The notes below the pieces were generated by a model. That model was not told where the DNA came from, searched no databases, and saw only the letters and a list, made by a program, of their open reading frames with translations. 64,000 nucleotides of DNA from UBA937 sp031549725 (GTDB taxonomy: Bacteria > Spirochaetota > Spirochaetia > Treponematales > Breznakiellaceae). How positions within the stretch are numbered: position 1 is the first letter of the stretch; the number at the start of each line of letters is the position of its first letter. The stretch lies in assembly GCA_031549725.1 (NCBI GenBank), contig JAVBPH010000022.1, forward strand, positions 18,956 through 82,955, given 5' to 3'. The translations under genes and the position numbers were made by a program. Of this stretch, positions 44,758 to 52,758 are shown in pieces.

Positions 44758-45110
44758 GGCCGAGGACCGAGCGAACCCCGTTTTTCCCCGGTAAGCCCCC
44801 ACCATCCCGCCCCCGCGAAGCGGGCCAGGGCTGACCAAATTCCGATACAGCACCCGATGGACAGGGAGGGACAGGCGGGGTGAGCGTTTCCGCAGGCCAA
44901 AAACCGAGGACCGAACGAACCCGTTTTTCCCCGGCAAAGCCCCCACCATCCCGCCCCCGCGAAGCGGGCCAGGGCTGACCAAATTCCGATACAGTACCCG
45001 ATGGGCAGGGAGGGGAAAAGACGGGGCGAGCGTTTCCGCAGGCCATAGGCCGAGGACCGAGCGAGCCCCGTTTTTCCCCTCCCTGCCACCATCCCCCTCT
45101 GTATCGGCTA
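44758..45110. repeat. GC-rich tandem repeat, period about 145 bp
   Basis: Two full units and the start of a third begin with GAGGACCGA at 44762, 44906 and 45052 (periods 144 and 146). Each unit holds GTTTTTCCCC, CACCATCCCGCCCCCGCGAA, GCGGGCCAGGGCTGACC and AATTCCGATACAG. It is far more GC-rich than its surroundings. Several overlapping open frames run through it on the minus strand, but the period is not a constant multiple of three and no ribosome site fits, so I do not call a gene. It lies between divergent promoters. Confidence 0.75.
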
Positions 45111-45135
45111 TTTGTCCAACCCTTCCCGCAGGTAA

Positions 45136-45170
45136 TTGACAAATTATTGCGGTTACCTAGAATAAATATA
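45136..45170 (+). promoter_or_regulatory. Promoter giving a predicted leaderless mRNA
   Basis: A perfect TTGACA (45136-45141), a 16-bp spacer and TAGAAT (45158-45163) are followed by six bases and the ATG at 45170. Transcription should start on the A of the start codon. Confidence 0.65.
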
Positions 45171-46654
45171 TGAACAAAGAAAATTCCAACCCTATTAAAG
45201 GGAAGTTCTCCTCATCATTTGCATGGGTGCTGGTCACCCTCTTGATGTGTTTTGTCTTTATAGTCTCATCCGTGCCGCAGGCGGGAGCCCAGAACCGCGA
45301 CCAGGAAACAAGGCGCTATTCTTCAATAATGCAGAACGTTTTTGATTTTGTCCAAAAACATTACGTAGACGATATAGATCCGAAAATTCTGTATGAAGGG
45401 GCCATGAAGGGCATGTTTGAAGCCCTGGGAGATCCCTACTCAACCTATCTCCAGGGTTCGGATATGACGGATTTAAGCGATACCACCCAGGGAAATTTCG
45501 GCGGAGTGGGACTGCTTATCACCAAGGCTGTTGAATCGAGACCCGACGGGAAACCCCTCTGGGTAGAGGTGGCCTCCCCCATCGAAGATACCCCAGGCTG
45601 GAAAGCCGGGATTAACCCTGGGGACTTTATCACCCAAATTAATGGCGAACCCACGGAAACCCTTTCCATGGATGAAGTCCTGGCCCGCCTCCGGGGAACT
45701 CCCGGGAGCAAGGTAACCCTCCAAATCAGGCGGGGCGAAAAACTCGATTTCCCCGTGGTCCTTACCAGGGCAATTATTGAGGTTCCCACGGTAAAACATG
45801 ACATGATCGGGAAAACCGGTTATCTCAGGATAACCACCTTTACCCCCATGACCGCAGACCGGGCAAGGGACGCCCTGGATGACTTTAAATCCAAAGGCTA
45901 TGATTCTCTTATCATCGATCTTAGGAACAATTACGGCGGACTCCTGGGTTCTGCCATTGATATCAGCGACCTGTTCCTGGAAGGCGGCGTGGTGGTTTCC
46001 ACCAAGTCCCGGATTGCCAGCGAAAATTCCGTGTTTGTGGCAAAAAGAAACACCGCGGTCCCGAACAGCACGCCTATCATTGTGCTGATCAACCGGGGTT
46101 CCGCATCCGCATCGGAAATTGTAGCGGGGGCTCTAAAGGACAGGAACCGGGCCTACCTGGTGGGTGAAAAATCCTACGGGAAAGGATCGGTGCAGCAGGT
46201 ATTTGACCTGGACCGGACGGATAAATCGGGCTTTAAACTTACCACCGCCAGGTATTACACCCCCAGTGATGTTAATATCGATAAAATCGGCATTCCCCCG
46301 GACAAGGAAGTAAAATTCCCCGAGATAACCGATGCGGAAGCCGAATCCTTCAACAAACTGATCAAGGATAACAAAATCCCCGCATTTGTGACGGCCAATC
46401 CCAATGCGTCCAAAAGCCAGGTCGATGCCTTTGTGGCCACCCTCAGCCGGGACTACAAGATCAACCAGTCCCTGTTAAGCCGCCTGGTGAGGAATGAACA
46501 GCACCGGACCACCACAACCCCTGTGTATGACCTGGAATATGATATCCAGCTTCAGGAAGCGGTAAACATTCTCAAATCCGGGAATTACAATCAGCTTATG
46601 AAAACCGCCAAGACGTTAAAACAGCTTCAGGAAGAACACATAGAAGAGGAATGA
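45170..46654 (+). CDS. S41 family C-terminal processing protease
   Basis: The 494-residue protease has a signal/anchor helix at about residues 18-40, a leader helical region, a PDZ domain (about 110-200, with FGGVGLLI and GWKAGINPGDFITQING) and the S41 core. The catalytic pair should be Ser313 in NRGSASASE and Lys338 in SYGKGS, 25 residues apart as in CtpB. It acts in the periplasm and trims or degrades envelope proteins. The start codon has no ribosome site and is next to the promoter. The C-terminal 100 residues are helical and Lys/Gln-rich. Confidence 0.93.
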   Translation: MNKENSNPIKGKFSSSFAWVLVTLLMCFVFIVSSVPQAGAQNRDQETRRYSSIMQNVFDFVQKHYVDDIDPKILYEGAMKGMFEALGDPYSTYLQGSDMTDLSDTTQGNFGGVGLLITKAVESRPDGKPLWVEVASPIEDTPGWKAGINPGDFITQINGEPTETLSMDEVLARLRGTPGSKVTLQIRRGEKLDFPVVLTRAIIEVPTVKHDMIGKTGYLRITTFTPMTADRARDALDDFKSKGYDSLIIDLRNNYGGLLGSAIDISDLFLEGGVVVSTKSRIASENSVFVAKRNTAVPNSTPIIVLINRGSASASEIVAGALKDRNRAYLVGEKSYGKGSVQQVFDLDRTDKSGFKLTTARYYTPSDVNIDKIGIPPDKEVKFPEITDAEAESFNKLIKDNKIPAFVTANPNASKSQVDAFVATLSRDYKINQSLLSRLVRNEQHRTTTTPVYDLEYDIQLQEAVNILKSGNYNQLMKTAKTLKQLQEEHIEEE

Positions 46655-46660
46655 AGAACC

Positions 46661-46854
46661 CCGAGGCAGAGCCTCGGAGTATCTTCGTTGTAGAGGAAAT
46701 TATTATACAGGCTGAGGGTTCATACCACATACAAACGTTTCAACCTTCATCCAGGGTGTTAAAGAATCAACCGATGCAAGCATCGTGTATGAACCCCAAC
46801 AGCCTTCCAATCAAACTGATATTTTGGGGTATCCCCGCCTGGAAAGGCGGGGAT
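46661..46854. repeat. Structured intergenic stretch with nested palindromes
   Basis: In order: CCGAGGC/GCCTCGG (46661-46677), a long-range pair GGGTTCATAC (46716-46725) with GTATGAACCC (46787-46796), an inner CGATGC/GCATCG (46772-46785), and ATCCCCGCC/GGCGGGGAT (46831-46854) followed by CTTTCCTTCC. The first and last hairpins are terminator-like and the last stands just before the rsmE promoter. The GAGGAAATTATTATAC piece resembles part of family B. Confidence 0.5.
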
Positions 46855-46863
46855 CTTTCCTTC

Positions 46864-46899
46864 CTGACAAAGAAAAATCTATAGGGTATAACTAATTCA
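46864..46899 (+). promoter_or_regulatory. Promoter giving a predicted leaderless mRNA
   Basis: CTGACA (46864-46869), a 17-bp spacer and TATAAC (46887-46892) are followed by six bases and the ATG at 46899. No ribosome site can be seen. Confidence 0.55.
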
Positions 46900-47681
46900 T
46901 GAAACAATTTATCCTTCCTTCTCCGCCGGACACCCATGGTATGATCCGGCTTGGCGGAAAGGATTTTCATTACCTCATCCGGGTCCGCCGGCTTTCGGCG
47001 GGGGATACTTTTACTGCCTTAAGTCCCCAGGGCGGACTTTTTAGGGTAACCGTAAAATCTGTGGAACATGAATCCCTTGTGGGGACTTGCATTCCCATAG
47101 CTTCCGAAAAGGCAGATACCGACCTGCCCCGGATCATCCTGTTTCAGGCCCTGCCCAGGGGAACAAAAATGGATCTCATAGTCCGGCAGGCCGCCGAAGG
47201 GGGCATATCCGAAATTGTCCCGTTTATATCGGCCTATTCGGTTCCGCAGATTGATCAGGATAAGGTTTCCCATAAAACACAGAGGTGGGAACGGATTATC
47301 CGGGAAGCCCGGCAGCAGAGCGGTTCCCCGGAAGCCACATCCATCCGGCCTTTGACGGATGTTCCGGGAATTATTGAATACTGGGAAACCCTGAAATCGG
47401 AAGAAAAGGACCTGTTGGGCATACTTCTCCATCAGGACCCCCTTGAACAGGGAACATTCCATGGCTATCTTAGTAGTAGGGTCGGTGTTGCAGCCCTTCT
47501 GATCGGTCCCGAAGGGGGTTTTTCCCCGGAAGAGGCGGACCGGTTTATAAAAGCCGGGTTTAAACCCCTGGTCATGGGAAACACCATTTTAAGAACCGAG
47601 ACCGCAGCTTTATACGCTGCTGCAGCAATACGGATAATACTTTTGGAGAAAGCATCGTGGATGCCGAGACAACCCCAGTAA
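46899..47681 (+). CDS. rsmE: 16S rRNA (uracil1498-N3)-methyltransferase
   Basis: The 260-residue enzyme has the RsmE layout: an N-terminal PUA-like part (FHYLIRVRRLSAGDTF) and a SPOUT domain with LFQALPRGTKMDLIVRQAAE. The cofactor knot has LLIGPEGGFSPEEADRF and MGNTILRTETAAL. It methylates N3 of U1498 in 16S rRNA. The gene has no ribosome site and a -10 box 6 bases upstream. It overlaps the glycosyltransferase gene by 25 bases. Confidence 0.93.
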   Translation: MKQFILPSPPDTHGMIRLGGKDFHYLIRVRRLSAGDTFTALSPQGGLFRVTVKSVEHESLVGTCIPIASEKADTDLPRIILFQALPRGTKMDLIVRQAAEGGISEIVPFISAYSVPQIDQDKVSHKTQRWERIIREARQQSGSPEATSIRPLTDVPGIIEYWETLKSEEKDLLGILLHQDPLEQGTFHGYLSSRVGVAALLIGPEGGFSPEEADRFIKAGFKPLVMGNTILRTETAALYAAAAIRIILLEKASWMPRQPQ

Positions 47682-48412
47682 TAGAACGGATCAATTTATT
47701 AAAGGTACCCATCGATATCCTTCCTCCGGATCAGCTGGAAGATCATATTCTGGAAATGGCCAAGACGAATGAACCCATAAACATGGTCTTGCTGTCGATC
47801 TGGGATCTTCTGCGGGCCAGGAGAAACGGGGAATACCGCAATTATGTAACCAGGGCAGGCCTGGTTATACCTATTTCCAAAAGCCTTGTGGGCGGGGCAA
47901 AGTTTGTTACCAGGAAAATCCCCGTCCGTTACATGCCCTTTGATTTTATTATTGCGGTTTTAACCGCCCTGGAAAAACGCGGCCATTCGGTTTATCTTCT
48001 GGGGGGCAAAAAATCCACCCTCAAGAAAGCGGAAAAAAATATCCGGCAGACCTTTCCCAATTTACGGATCGTTGGCCGGTTTATAGGAAGATTCAAACAC
48101 CAGGATGAACCGGTTATTCTTGAGGCTATCCGCAAGGCCACCCCATCACTGCTGATAGTGGGAAGCGGGGTCCGGGGCAGGGAAAAATGGCTGGCAAAAC
48201 AGCAGAATAAACTCAACCCGGGGATGCGCCTCTGGTGCAGCGATATCCTGGAAGTATTTGCGGAACAGAAAAAACGGCCTTCCAAGGCTGTTTTCAATAA
48301 GGGCCTGGAATGGATCAATTTCTGTTTCAGGAATCCCCTGAGGATTTTCAGGTTTTTTCCGTATATGTATTATAAATTCCTTCTGATTATTTACCGGCTT
48401 TTCAAGAAATAA
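47657..48412 (+). CDS. WecG/TagA/CpsF family glycosyltransferase (GT26)
   Basis: The 251-residue protein starts at the GTG at 47657 after GGAG. It has the GT26 pattern: an early RINLLKVPIDILPPDQ, VTRAGLVIPISKSL, VYLLGGKKSTLKKAEKNIRQ, ILEAIRKATPSLLIVGSGVRGREKW and a C-terminal basic/aromatic membrane-binding tail. The family transfers a sugar (ManNAc, ManNAcA or a glucose relative) to a lipid-linked acceptor in cell-surface glycan synthesis. GT26 enzymes usually carry a DG motif in the donor site, and the usual DGxG appears as SKSL here. Activity is therefore less certain. Confidence 0.85.
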   Translation: MDAETTPVIERINLLKVPIDILPPDQLEDHILEMAKTNEPINMVLLSIWDLLRARRNGEYRNYVTRAGLVIPISKSLVGGAKFVTRKIPVRYMPFDFIIAVLTALEKRGHSVYLLGGKKSTLKKAEKNIRQTFPNLRIVGRFIGRFKHQDEPVILEAIRKATPSLLIVGSGVRGREKWLAKQQNKLNPGMRLWCSDILEVFAEQKKRPSKAVFNKGLEWINFCFRNPLRIFRFFPYMYYKFLLIIYRLFKK

Positions 48413-48540
48413 ATAAGTAAGAGTAATTTGTGATTCATTTCGATATTCTGTGTTTTACCATTTTAATTAAAACATAGCTTTAAACATGAAATGTTCGAAA
48501 ATTTTAATTTTATCTGTGATTAGAAATGATATAATTAAAA

Positions 48541-48682
48541 GAGGCTTTTTCAAAATGTCAAATTTTGAAAAAGCAACCTTAGATGTAAGTGCAGAAAGAA
48601 TACTATTTTAGTTATGGGTAAGGAAATAGCATTCTTTCTGCAAAAGCCTTTTTCAAAACTAACCGAGTTTTGAAAAAGGCTC
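48541..48682 (+). repeat. 142-bp three-hairpin mobile-looking element, copy 1
   Basis: The element begins GAGGCTTTTTCAAAA and ends TTTTGAAAAAGGCTC (one mismatch between the ends), so it has terminal inverted repeats of about 15 bp. It contains three hairpins: GCTTTTTCAAAA/TTTTGAAAAAGC, GCAGAAAGAATACTATTT/AAATAGCATTCTTTCTGC, and GCCTTTTTCAAAAC/GTTTTGAAAAAGGC with apex TAACCGA. A second copy at 53992-54133 is inverted and matches 139 of 142 bases. AAAA flanks it on both sides and could be a 4-bp target duplication. Confidence 0.85.
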
Positions 48683-48780
48683 AAAATTATTACAGACTAT
48701 CAAAAGAAAATAATACATTACTAAAATAGTCATATATTATAGAATAAAAAAATCCATTTGGATTTTCCAAATGAACTAAT

Positions 48781-49572
48781 TTAAGAATACAAATGCAACC
48801 ATTTTAATAATTGTTTTTTTGCAAACAATAAAGGAATACATTTTTCATTAGCTATTTTTATAAGTGAAGGTACTAAAATATCATTAACGGCCTTTGATAA
48901 ATTATCCTTTTTTCCAGTTTTAACTAATTTTTTATATTCCCTCTGTTTATTGGCATCAAATTCTGTTTCAAATAATTCTTGTGAAAAAAGAAAATTTCTA
49001 AATAAAATATTATAATCAGGTGTTTCCCCTTCAAAATCTAACCTAAAATGACTATCCGTCATTTCTTCTGGAATATCATCTTCGCTAGTATTATCAGGAA
49101 TTCTTTCTGATAAAATATCATATATTTTTAAAACATTAGTTCTTGTCAACTCATCCAAAGTCCCATTGAGCCTCTTCTTGATGTTCTCCCGGGCTATCTC
49201 AATTGATGATGCTGTAATAGCATATATTATTGCTATAAAATGGCAAAATTCATGGACTCCTGTTATCTTTAATAAGTATTTTTTTTGCCTAGAATCATTA
49301 GCAAAAAGAGAATTATTTAGTATTAAATAGTTTCTCAACAAACCAGTTTTTGTATATGAAGATACAAAGAGACCATCACAATAATCCAGATCAGCAACTA
49401 AAATACTGATCCGGCAATAATCTAAATTGAGGATATCAAGATTATCAAATTCAGCTAAAAACACATGCCGATGTTTTTCTGTATCTCTAATATTTAAAGC
49501 CATTAGCACCGGCCGAAATGATCTTATAGCAGTTTCTATTTCCTTCCTATATGCAACTGGCGAATCCCTCAT
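48781..49572 (-). CDS. HExxH-motif protein in an AT-rich gene pair
   Basis: The 263-residue protein is markedly more AT-rich than the window average. It contains GVHEFCHFIAI with His107, Glu108 and His111 in the zincin HExxH pattern, and a later ELFETEFDAN (about 200-208) that could supply the third metal ligand, as the ExxxD and EAN motifs do in M48 and ImmA-type peptidases. No signal peptide is present. The ATG overlaps the stop of the small upstream gene (ATGA). A small acidic partner plus a metallopeptidase-like protein recalls regulator/protease or toxin/antidote pairs, but no family is recognised. Function is inference. Confidence 0.6.
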   Translation of the reverse strand: MRDSPVAYRKEIETAIRSFRPVLMALNIRDTEKHRHVFLAEFDNLDILNLDYCRISILVADLDYCDGLFVSSYTKTGLLRNYLILNNSLFANDSRQKKYLLKITGVHEFCHFIAIIYAITASSIEIARENIKKRLNGTLDELTRTNVLKIYDILSERIPDNTSEDDIPEEMTDSHFRLDFEGETPDYNILFRNFLFSQELFETEFDANKQREYKKLVKTGKKDNLSKAVNDILVPSLIKIANEKCIPLLFAKKQLLKWLHLYS

Positions 49573-49781
49573 TCTAAAGCTCCACCCTGCATACGTAAAG
49601 TTTTCTTTTTTTGTAATTCTTTAACTATTTCCCAGTCTTTTTCTTCAGAATTCCTACTTCTATCTTCACGAATGGCTTCTAAGGCATTTTTGAGAGTTTT
49701 TTCTGTTAATGTACCGCTTCCTTCGATTGAGATAATTTCTAATTCCTCAATTTCCTTTTGAAGATCAAATTTTGATGACAT
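49569..49781 (-). CDS. Small charged protein translationally coupled to the HExxH protein
   Basis: This 70-residue protein follows a strong CGGAGGATAGT ribosome site and overlaps the HExxH gene by four bases. It is charged throughout (DLQKEIEELEI; KDWEIVKELQKKK) and probably helical. Its size, coupling and position first in the pair resemble an antitoxin or immunity protein, but no DNA-binding motif is visible. It is AT-rich like its partner. Confidence 0.55.
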   Translation of the reverse strand: MSSKFDLQKEIEELEIISIEGSGTLTEKTLKNALEAIREDRSRNSEEKDWEIVKELQKKKTLRMQGGALE

Positions 49782-50482
49782 ACTATCCTCCGTTTAGACT
49801 ATTTTTGCAAAACAAAATCATTGATTGCAGGTAATATTGTAAAGTATCTGTTTTCATATTATTGTGTGTATAGGGTTATTGATTTATATGGATGAATAAT
49901 AAATCAACGGAAAAATAAAGATAATCTTGAGTTCAAATTAGGATTGTCTTCAATATAAATTTTATTAAAAAGTGATTTTAAATAAAATAATGAATAGATT
50001 GCAGACAATAAATATGATAAAAAAAGGCAGAAATTATATTACTTAAATAGACAAATTTGAAATGTTAGAAAAAATATAAAAGTTTGATTATATTTAAAAA
50101 TACAACTTTCCTGTTAAGGTGTATATTTAGAGACATTTAATTTTCATCTGTGTAGACGCAACATACTACAGATGATGACAATTTTAATATTATCACTTAC
50201 AATCTAGCATTTATTTACATATTTTTCAACCATTATTTGAAGTCGTTTAGTAGAGTGTTAGAAATTATTCTAAATCAATTTCAATTTATATTGTGCTCAC
50301 AAAAACTCCCCCCTTTCAGGAATTAGGCCCCAATATCTAAAACTAAAAGAATCTACAACAAATAGTTTGTTTTATATAGAATTAATATATGAAAAATAAG
50401 GTTGATTCAAATTCCATAATAGAAATTTAGATAAACATACCCTCTCCAAATTACAACTTTTCTCACATAGGAAATAGAGATT
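49782..50482. other. AT-rich intergenic region, no gene seen
   Basis: About 700 bases of very AT-rich DNA contain no open frame with a ribosome site. I see only a weak CATCTGT/ACAGATG pair near 50147-50176. It holds the promoter of the small-protein/HExxH pair (minus strand). The composition matches the 53.9-56.5 kb island and suggests an acquired or decayed segment. Confidence 0.5.
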
Positions 50483-51196
50483 CTACTTCGGTTTGCCCAG
50501 AAAAGCTATCTTCTTAAATAACTGTTCTATATATCGCGTTTCTTTCAGGGTTATCCCGGCCCGGGAGAAAATATCCCTGAAGAAACGTTCCTGGTCTTCC
50601 CGGCCGTATTGCTTGTAAAACCCCAGGGCTTCCAGGGAATCGCTGATCACCTTAACCGCGGGGTCCAGTACGGTCCTGTCCACCGGAACCCATTGGCTGA
50701 CCGGCCCCCGGGCAGCAGCCAAAAACAGTTCATATGCATAAATTTGAACCGCATGGGACAAATTCAGGGAAGGGAAACTATCATCCGCGGGGATATGGGA
50801 TGCCATGGAACAGAGGGCCAGTTCATTCTTTTCAAGGCCTGTCCTTTCGTTGCCGAATACCAGGGCGGTTTTCCCGGATCTTCCGGTTATATATTCTGCG
50901 GTTTCCCTGGGGCTTATGCTGATGTTCTTCCGGCTCTGTCCCCGGCGCCGGGTTGTTCCAATTACCAGGGAACAATCCCCAATTGCATCTTCCAGGGTCT
51001 CAAAATGTCCGGCCTGCTCCCATATATCTCCGGCATGAACAGCCCGGGCCCGGATAGTCTGGTCTTCCAGGGGAAATTCCGGAGCGGCAATTCTCAGTTT
51101 GGAGAGCCCCATATTTTTCATTGCCCGGCACACCGCCCCCACATTTCCGGACTCCGCCGGCCGGGAAAGTACAATCACTATATCAGCTAAGGGCAT
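50483..51196 (-). CDS. TrmJ-type SPOUT RNA methyltransferase
   Basis: The 237-residue protein starts MPLADIVIVLSRPAESGNVG, the TrmJ N-terminal motif (P-x-x-x-x-N-x-G). It has LVIGTTRRRGQSRKN and ALVFGNERTGLEKNELALC, followed by SLNLSHAVQIYAYEL. These are the three SPOUT knot motifs. TrmJ methylates the 2'-OH of nucleotide 32 in tRNA. The last 60 residues form the extra C-terminal helices seen in dimeric TrmJ. A GAGGAGAGGTT ribosome site precedes the ATG. It is divergent from the SDR gene. Confidence 0.88.
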   Translation of the reverse strand: MPLADIVIVLSRPAESGNVGAVCRAMKNMGLSKLRIAAPEFPLEDQTIRARAVHAGDIWEQAGHFETLEDAIGDCSLVIGTTRRRGQSRKNISISPRETAEYITGRSGKTALVFGNERTGLEKNELALCSMASHIPADDSFPSLNLSHAVQIYAYELFLAAARGPVSQWVPVDRTVLDPAVKVISDSLEALGFYKQYGREDQERFFRDIFSRAGITLKETRYIEQLFKKIAFLGKPK

Positions 51197-51264
51197 AACC
51201 TCTCCTCATATATGACAAATGACATCCATCGAAAAATAATACTTCATTTTATTAAAAAAAACGG

Positions 51265-51278
51265 TATAATTAAATATA
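51265..51278 (+). promoter_or_regulatory. TATAAT box seven bases before the SDR start
   Basis: TATAAT (51265-51270) is followed by TAAATAT and the ATG at 51278. The -35 region is weak. No ribosome site is present, so this also looks like a leaderless start, with lower confidence than the others. Confidence 0.45.
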
Positions 51279-52006
51279 TGAACCAGTTTTTTTCGGGGAA
51301 ACGGGCCCTGGTTGTGGGCGGGTCCGGCGGAATTGGAGCAGCCATCTCCATAAAACTTGCCGGAACCGGCGCTGAGGTCTATGTTCATGGCGGCCGTTCC
51401 CAGGAAAAACTGGATAAAACCCTGGAAACAATCCGAAAATCCGGGGGTAAGGCAGAGGGATTTTTGTATCCTGCGGATCAGGATGGAGCAGCCTCTGCAA
51501 TACTTTCCAGGGCTCCCAAACCGGATATCCTTGTCTGTTCCTGGGGACCTTTTCTGCAGCAGCCTCTGGCGGAAATGACCCAGGGACAATGGGAATATAG
51601 TATAAAAAACAACCTTATTTTTCCTGGAATTCTGATATCCCTGGTATTAGATGATATGATTAGTAAGGGATGGGGAAGAATAATTTTATTAGGAGGTACA
51701 AACACCAGTACCATCCGCGGTTTTTCAACCACCGCAGCATATTCTGCGGCAAAAACGGCCCTGGGTGTCCTGGCAAAATCGGTGGCAATACAGGCAGGAC
51801 CGGCGGGTGTGACCTGTAATGTAGTTTGTCCCGGGCTCGTGGAAACGGAATATGCGGATAAAGCAATGAAAGACTATATTAAAAAGCATAGTCCCCCGGG
51901 GCAGATCGAAAAGCCCATGGATATTGCCGAGTTTGTGGTGGCCACACTGCCCCTGGACCAGCTTAATGGAGCCGTTATTCCGGTGGATTACGGTATAAGA
52001 CTCTAG
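51278..52006 (+). CDS. Short-chain dehydrogenase/reductase (SDR)
   Basis: The frame opens at 51212, but the ATG at 51278 begins MNQFFSGKRALVVGGSGGIG, the right SDR start (242 residues). The Rossmann motif is VGGSGGIGAAIS. The catalytic set is a Ser/Thr in LGGTNTST and YSAAK (Tyr-x-x-x-Lys). The C-terminus has NVVCPGLVETEYADK and ends VIPVDYGIRL. Such classical SDRs reduce or oxidise hydroxyl/keto groups with NAD(P)H, and many are FabG-like. The substrate is unknown. Confidence 0.9.
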   Translation: MNQFFSGKRALVVGGSGGIGAAISIKLAGTGAEVYVHGGRSQEKLDKTLETIRKSGGKAEGFLYPADQDGAASAILSRAPKPDILVCSWGPFLQQPLAEMTQGQWEYSIKNNLIFPGILISLVLDDMISKGWGRIILLGGTNTSTIRGFSTTAAYSAAKTALGVLAKSVAIQAGPAGVTCNVVCPGLVETEYADKAMKDYIKKHSPPGQIEKPMDIAEFVVATLPLDQLNGAVIPVDYGIRL

Positions 52007-52060
52007 TATAATAGGGTTATCTTAGCATAAACTATATGTTACTAAAAGAATTAATTTGAT

Positions 52061-52089
52061 TTGACAAATATTATCGTAAATAATAGTAT
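52061..52089 (+). promoter_or_regulatory. Promoter of the STAS operon
   Basis: TTGACA (52061-52066), a 17-bp spacer and TAGTAT (52084-52089) form a strong promoter. The leader of about 85 nt ends with GAAGGGAGCGTC before the ATG at 52182. Confidence 0.65.
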
Positions 52090-52181
52090 ATAATCGGTTA
52101 TAAGAGTCCGATAATTAAAACGAGAAAGGTAAAGAACCTCAAGTCACTATAACTTAGTAGACTTTGGACGAAGGGAGCGTC

Positions 52182-52733
52182 ATGACTAACAACGATATTG
52201 TTCCTGGCTTTGATGATGAAAAAGATGAAAGTCTTAAAATCAAACTTCAGAAAATTAATGAAGTGGAAGGATGCCTCGTACTTTATTTGACAGGGTACAT
52301 TGATACCTATAATTCTAACTACTTCCAGAAAAGGGTTGCCAAAGCAATAGAAGCAGGCTTCATTCGGCTCATTTTCCAGTGCGGAGGGCTAAACTATGTT
52401 TCATCCACCGGTATTGGTTCATTTACCGCATTCTTGAAGTCCGTCAAACCCAGAGGCGGGGATTTGGTATTACTGGAAATCCAGCCTAAGGTCTATGAAG
52501 TTTTCCAGCTCCTGGGCTTTTCCCAGTTTTTCAATATTAAGGATAATTTGGACGATTCCGTCAATTTCTTCAGAAGCGGAGCATCTCCCGAAAAAGCTTC
52601 CGTGTTCCCGAAGGTTTTTGCCTGCCCAATCTGTTCAAAAAAACTAAAAGCCGTAAAAGCCGGCCGTTTCCGCTGCTCCGAATGTAAAACAATCCTTGCA
52701 ATTGATAACGCGGGACAGGTGTTTTTAGGGTAA
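52182..52733 (+). CDS. STAS-domain anti-sigma factor antagonist with C-terminal zinc ribbon
   Basis: The frame opens at 52164, but the ATG at 52182 has AAGGGAGCG upstream (183 residues). Residues about 18-125 form a STAS domain with VLYLTGYIDTYNS and NYVSSTGIGSFTAF, where the Ser pair precedes TGIG and is the usual phosphorylation site. Residues about 148-183 form a zinc ribbon (CPICSKKLK... CSECK). Partner-switching regulators of this kind bind an anti-sigma factor or other target when unphosphorylated. The zinc ribbon is unusual and may bind a partner. The next two genes, YbjN-like and PspA, are cotranscribed. Confidence 0.85.
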   Translation: MTNNDIVPGFDDEKDESLKIKLQKINEVEGCLVLYLTGYIDTYNSNYFQKRVAKAIEAGFIRLIFQCGGLNYVSSTGIGSFTAFLKSVKPRGGDLVLLEIQPKVYEVFQLLGFSQFFNIKDNLDDSVNFFRSGASPEKASVFPKVFACPICSKKLKAVKAGRFRCSECKTILAIDNAGQVFLG

Positions 52734-52758
52734 TCCTCTATTTTAGAAGGGGAAACCG

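Noticed and set aside
44758..45110. CRISPR-like array
   Set aside because: Units are about 145 bp with no short repeat/variable spacer pattern, and no cas genes are present.
44546..45142. Open frames of 84-198 codons in three reading frames on the minus strand
   Set aside because: They run through the GC-rich tandem repeat in several frames at once, lack ribosome sites and do not resemble a protein family. The repeat periods (144 and 146) do not keep one frame.
48781..49781. Assignment as a named toxin-antitoxin system
   Set aside because: Only the layout and an HExxH motif support it. No known toxin or antitoxin family is recognised.
50147..50176. CATCTGT/ACAGATG pair as a regulatory palindrome
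   Set aside because: Seven-base arms with a long spacer are expected by chance in 700 bp of AT-rich DNA.
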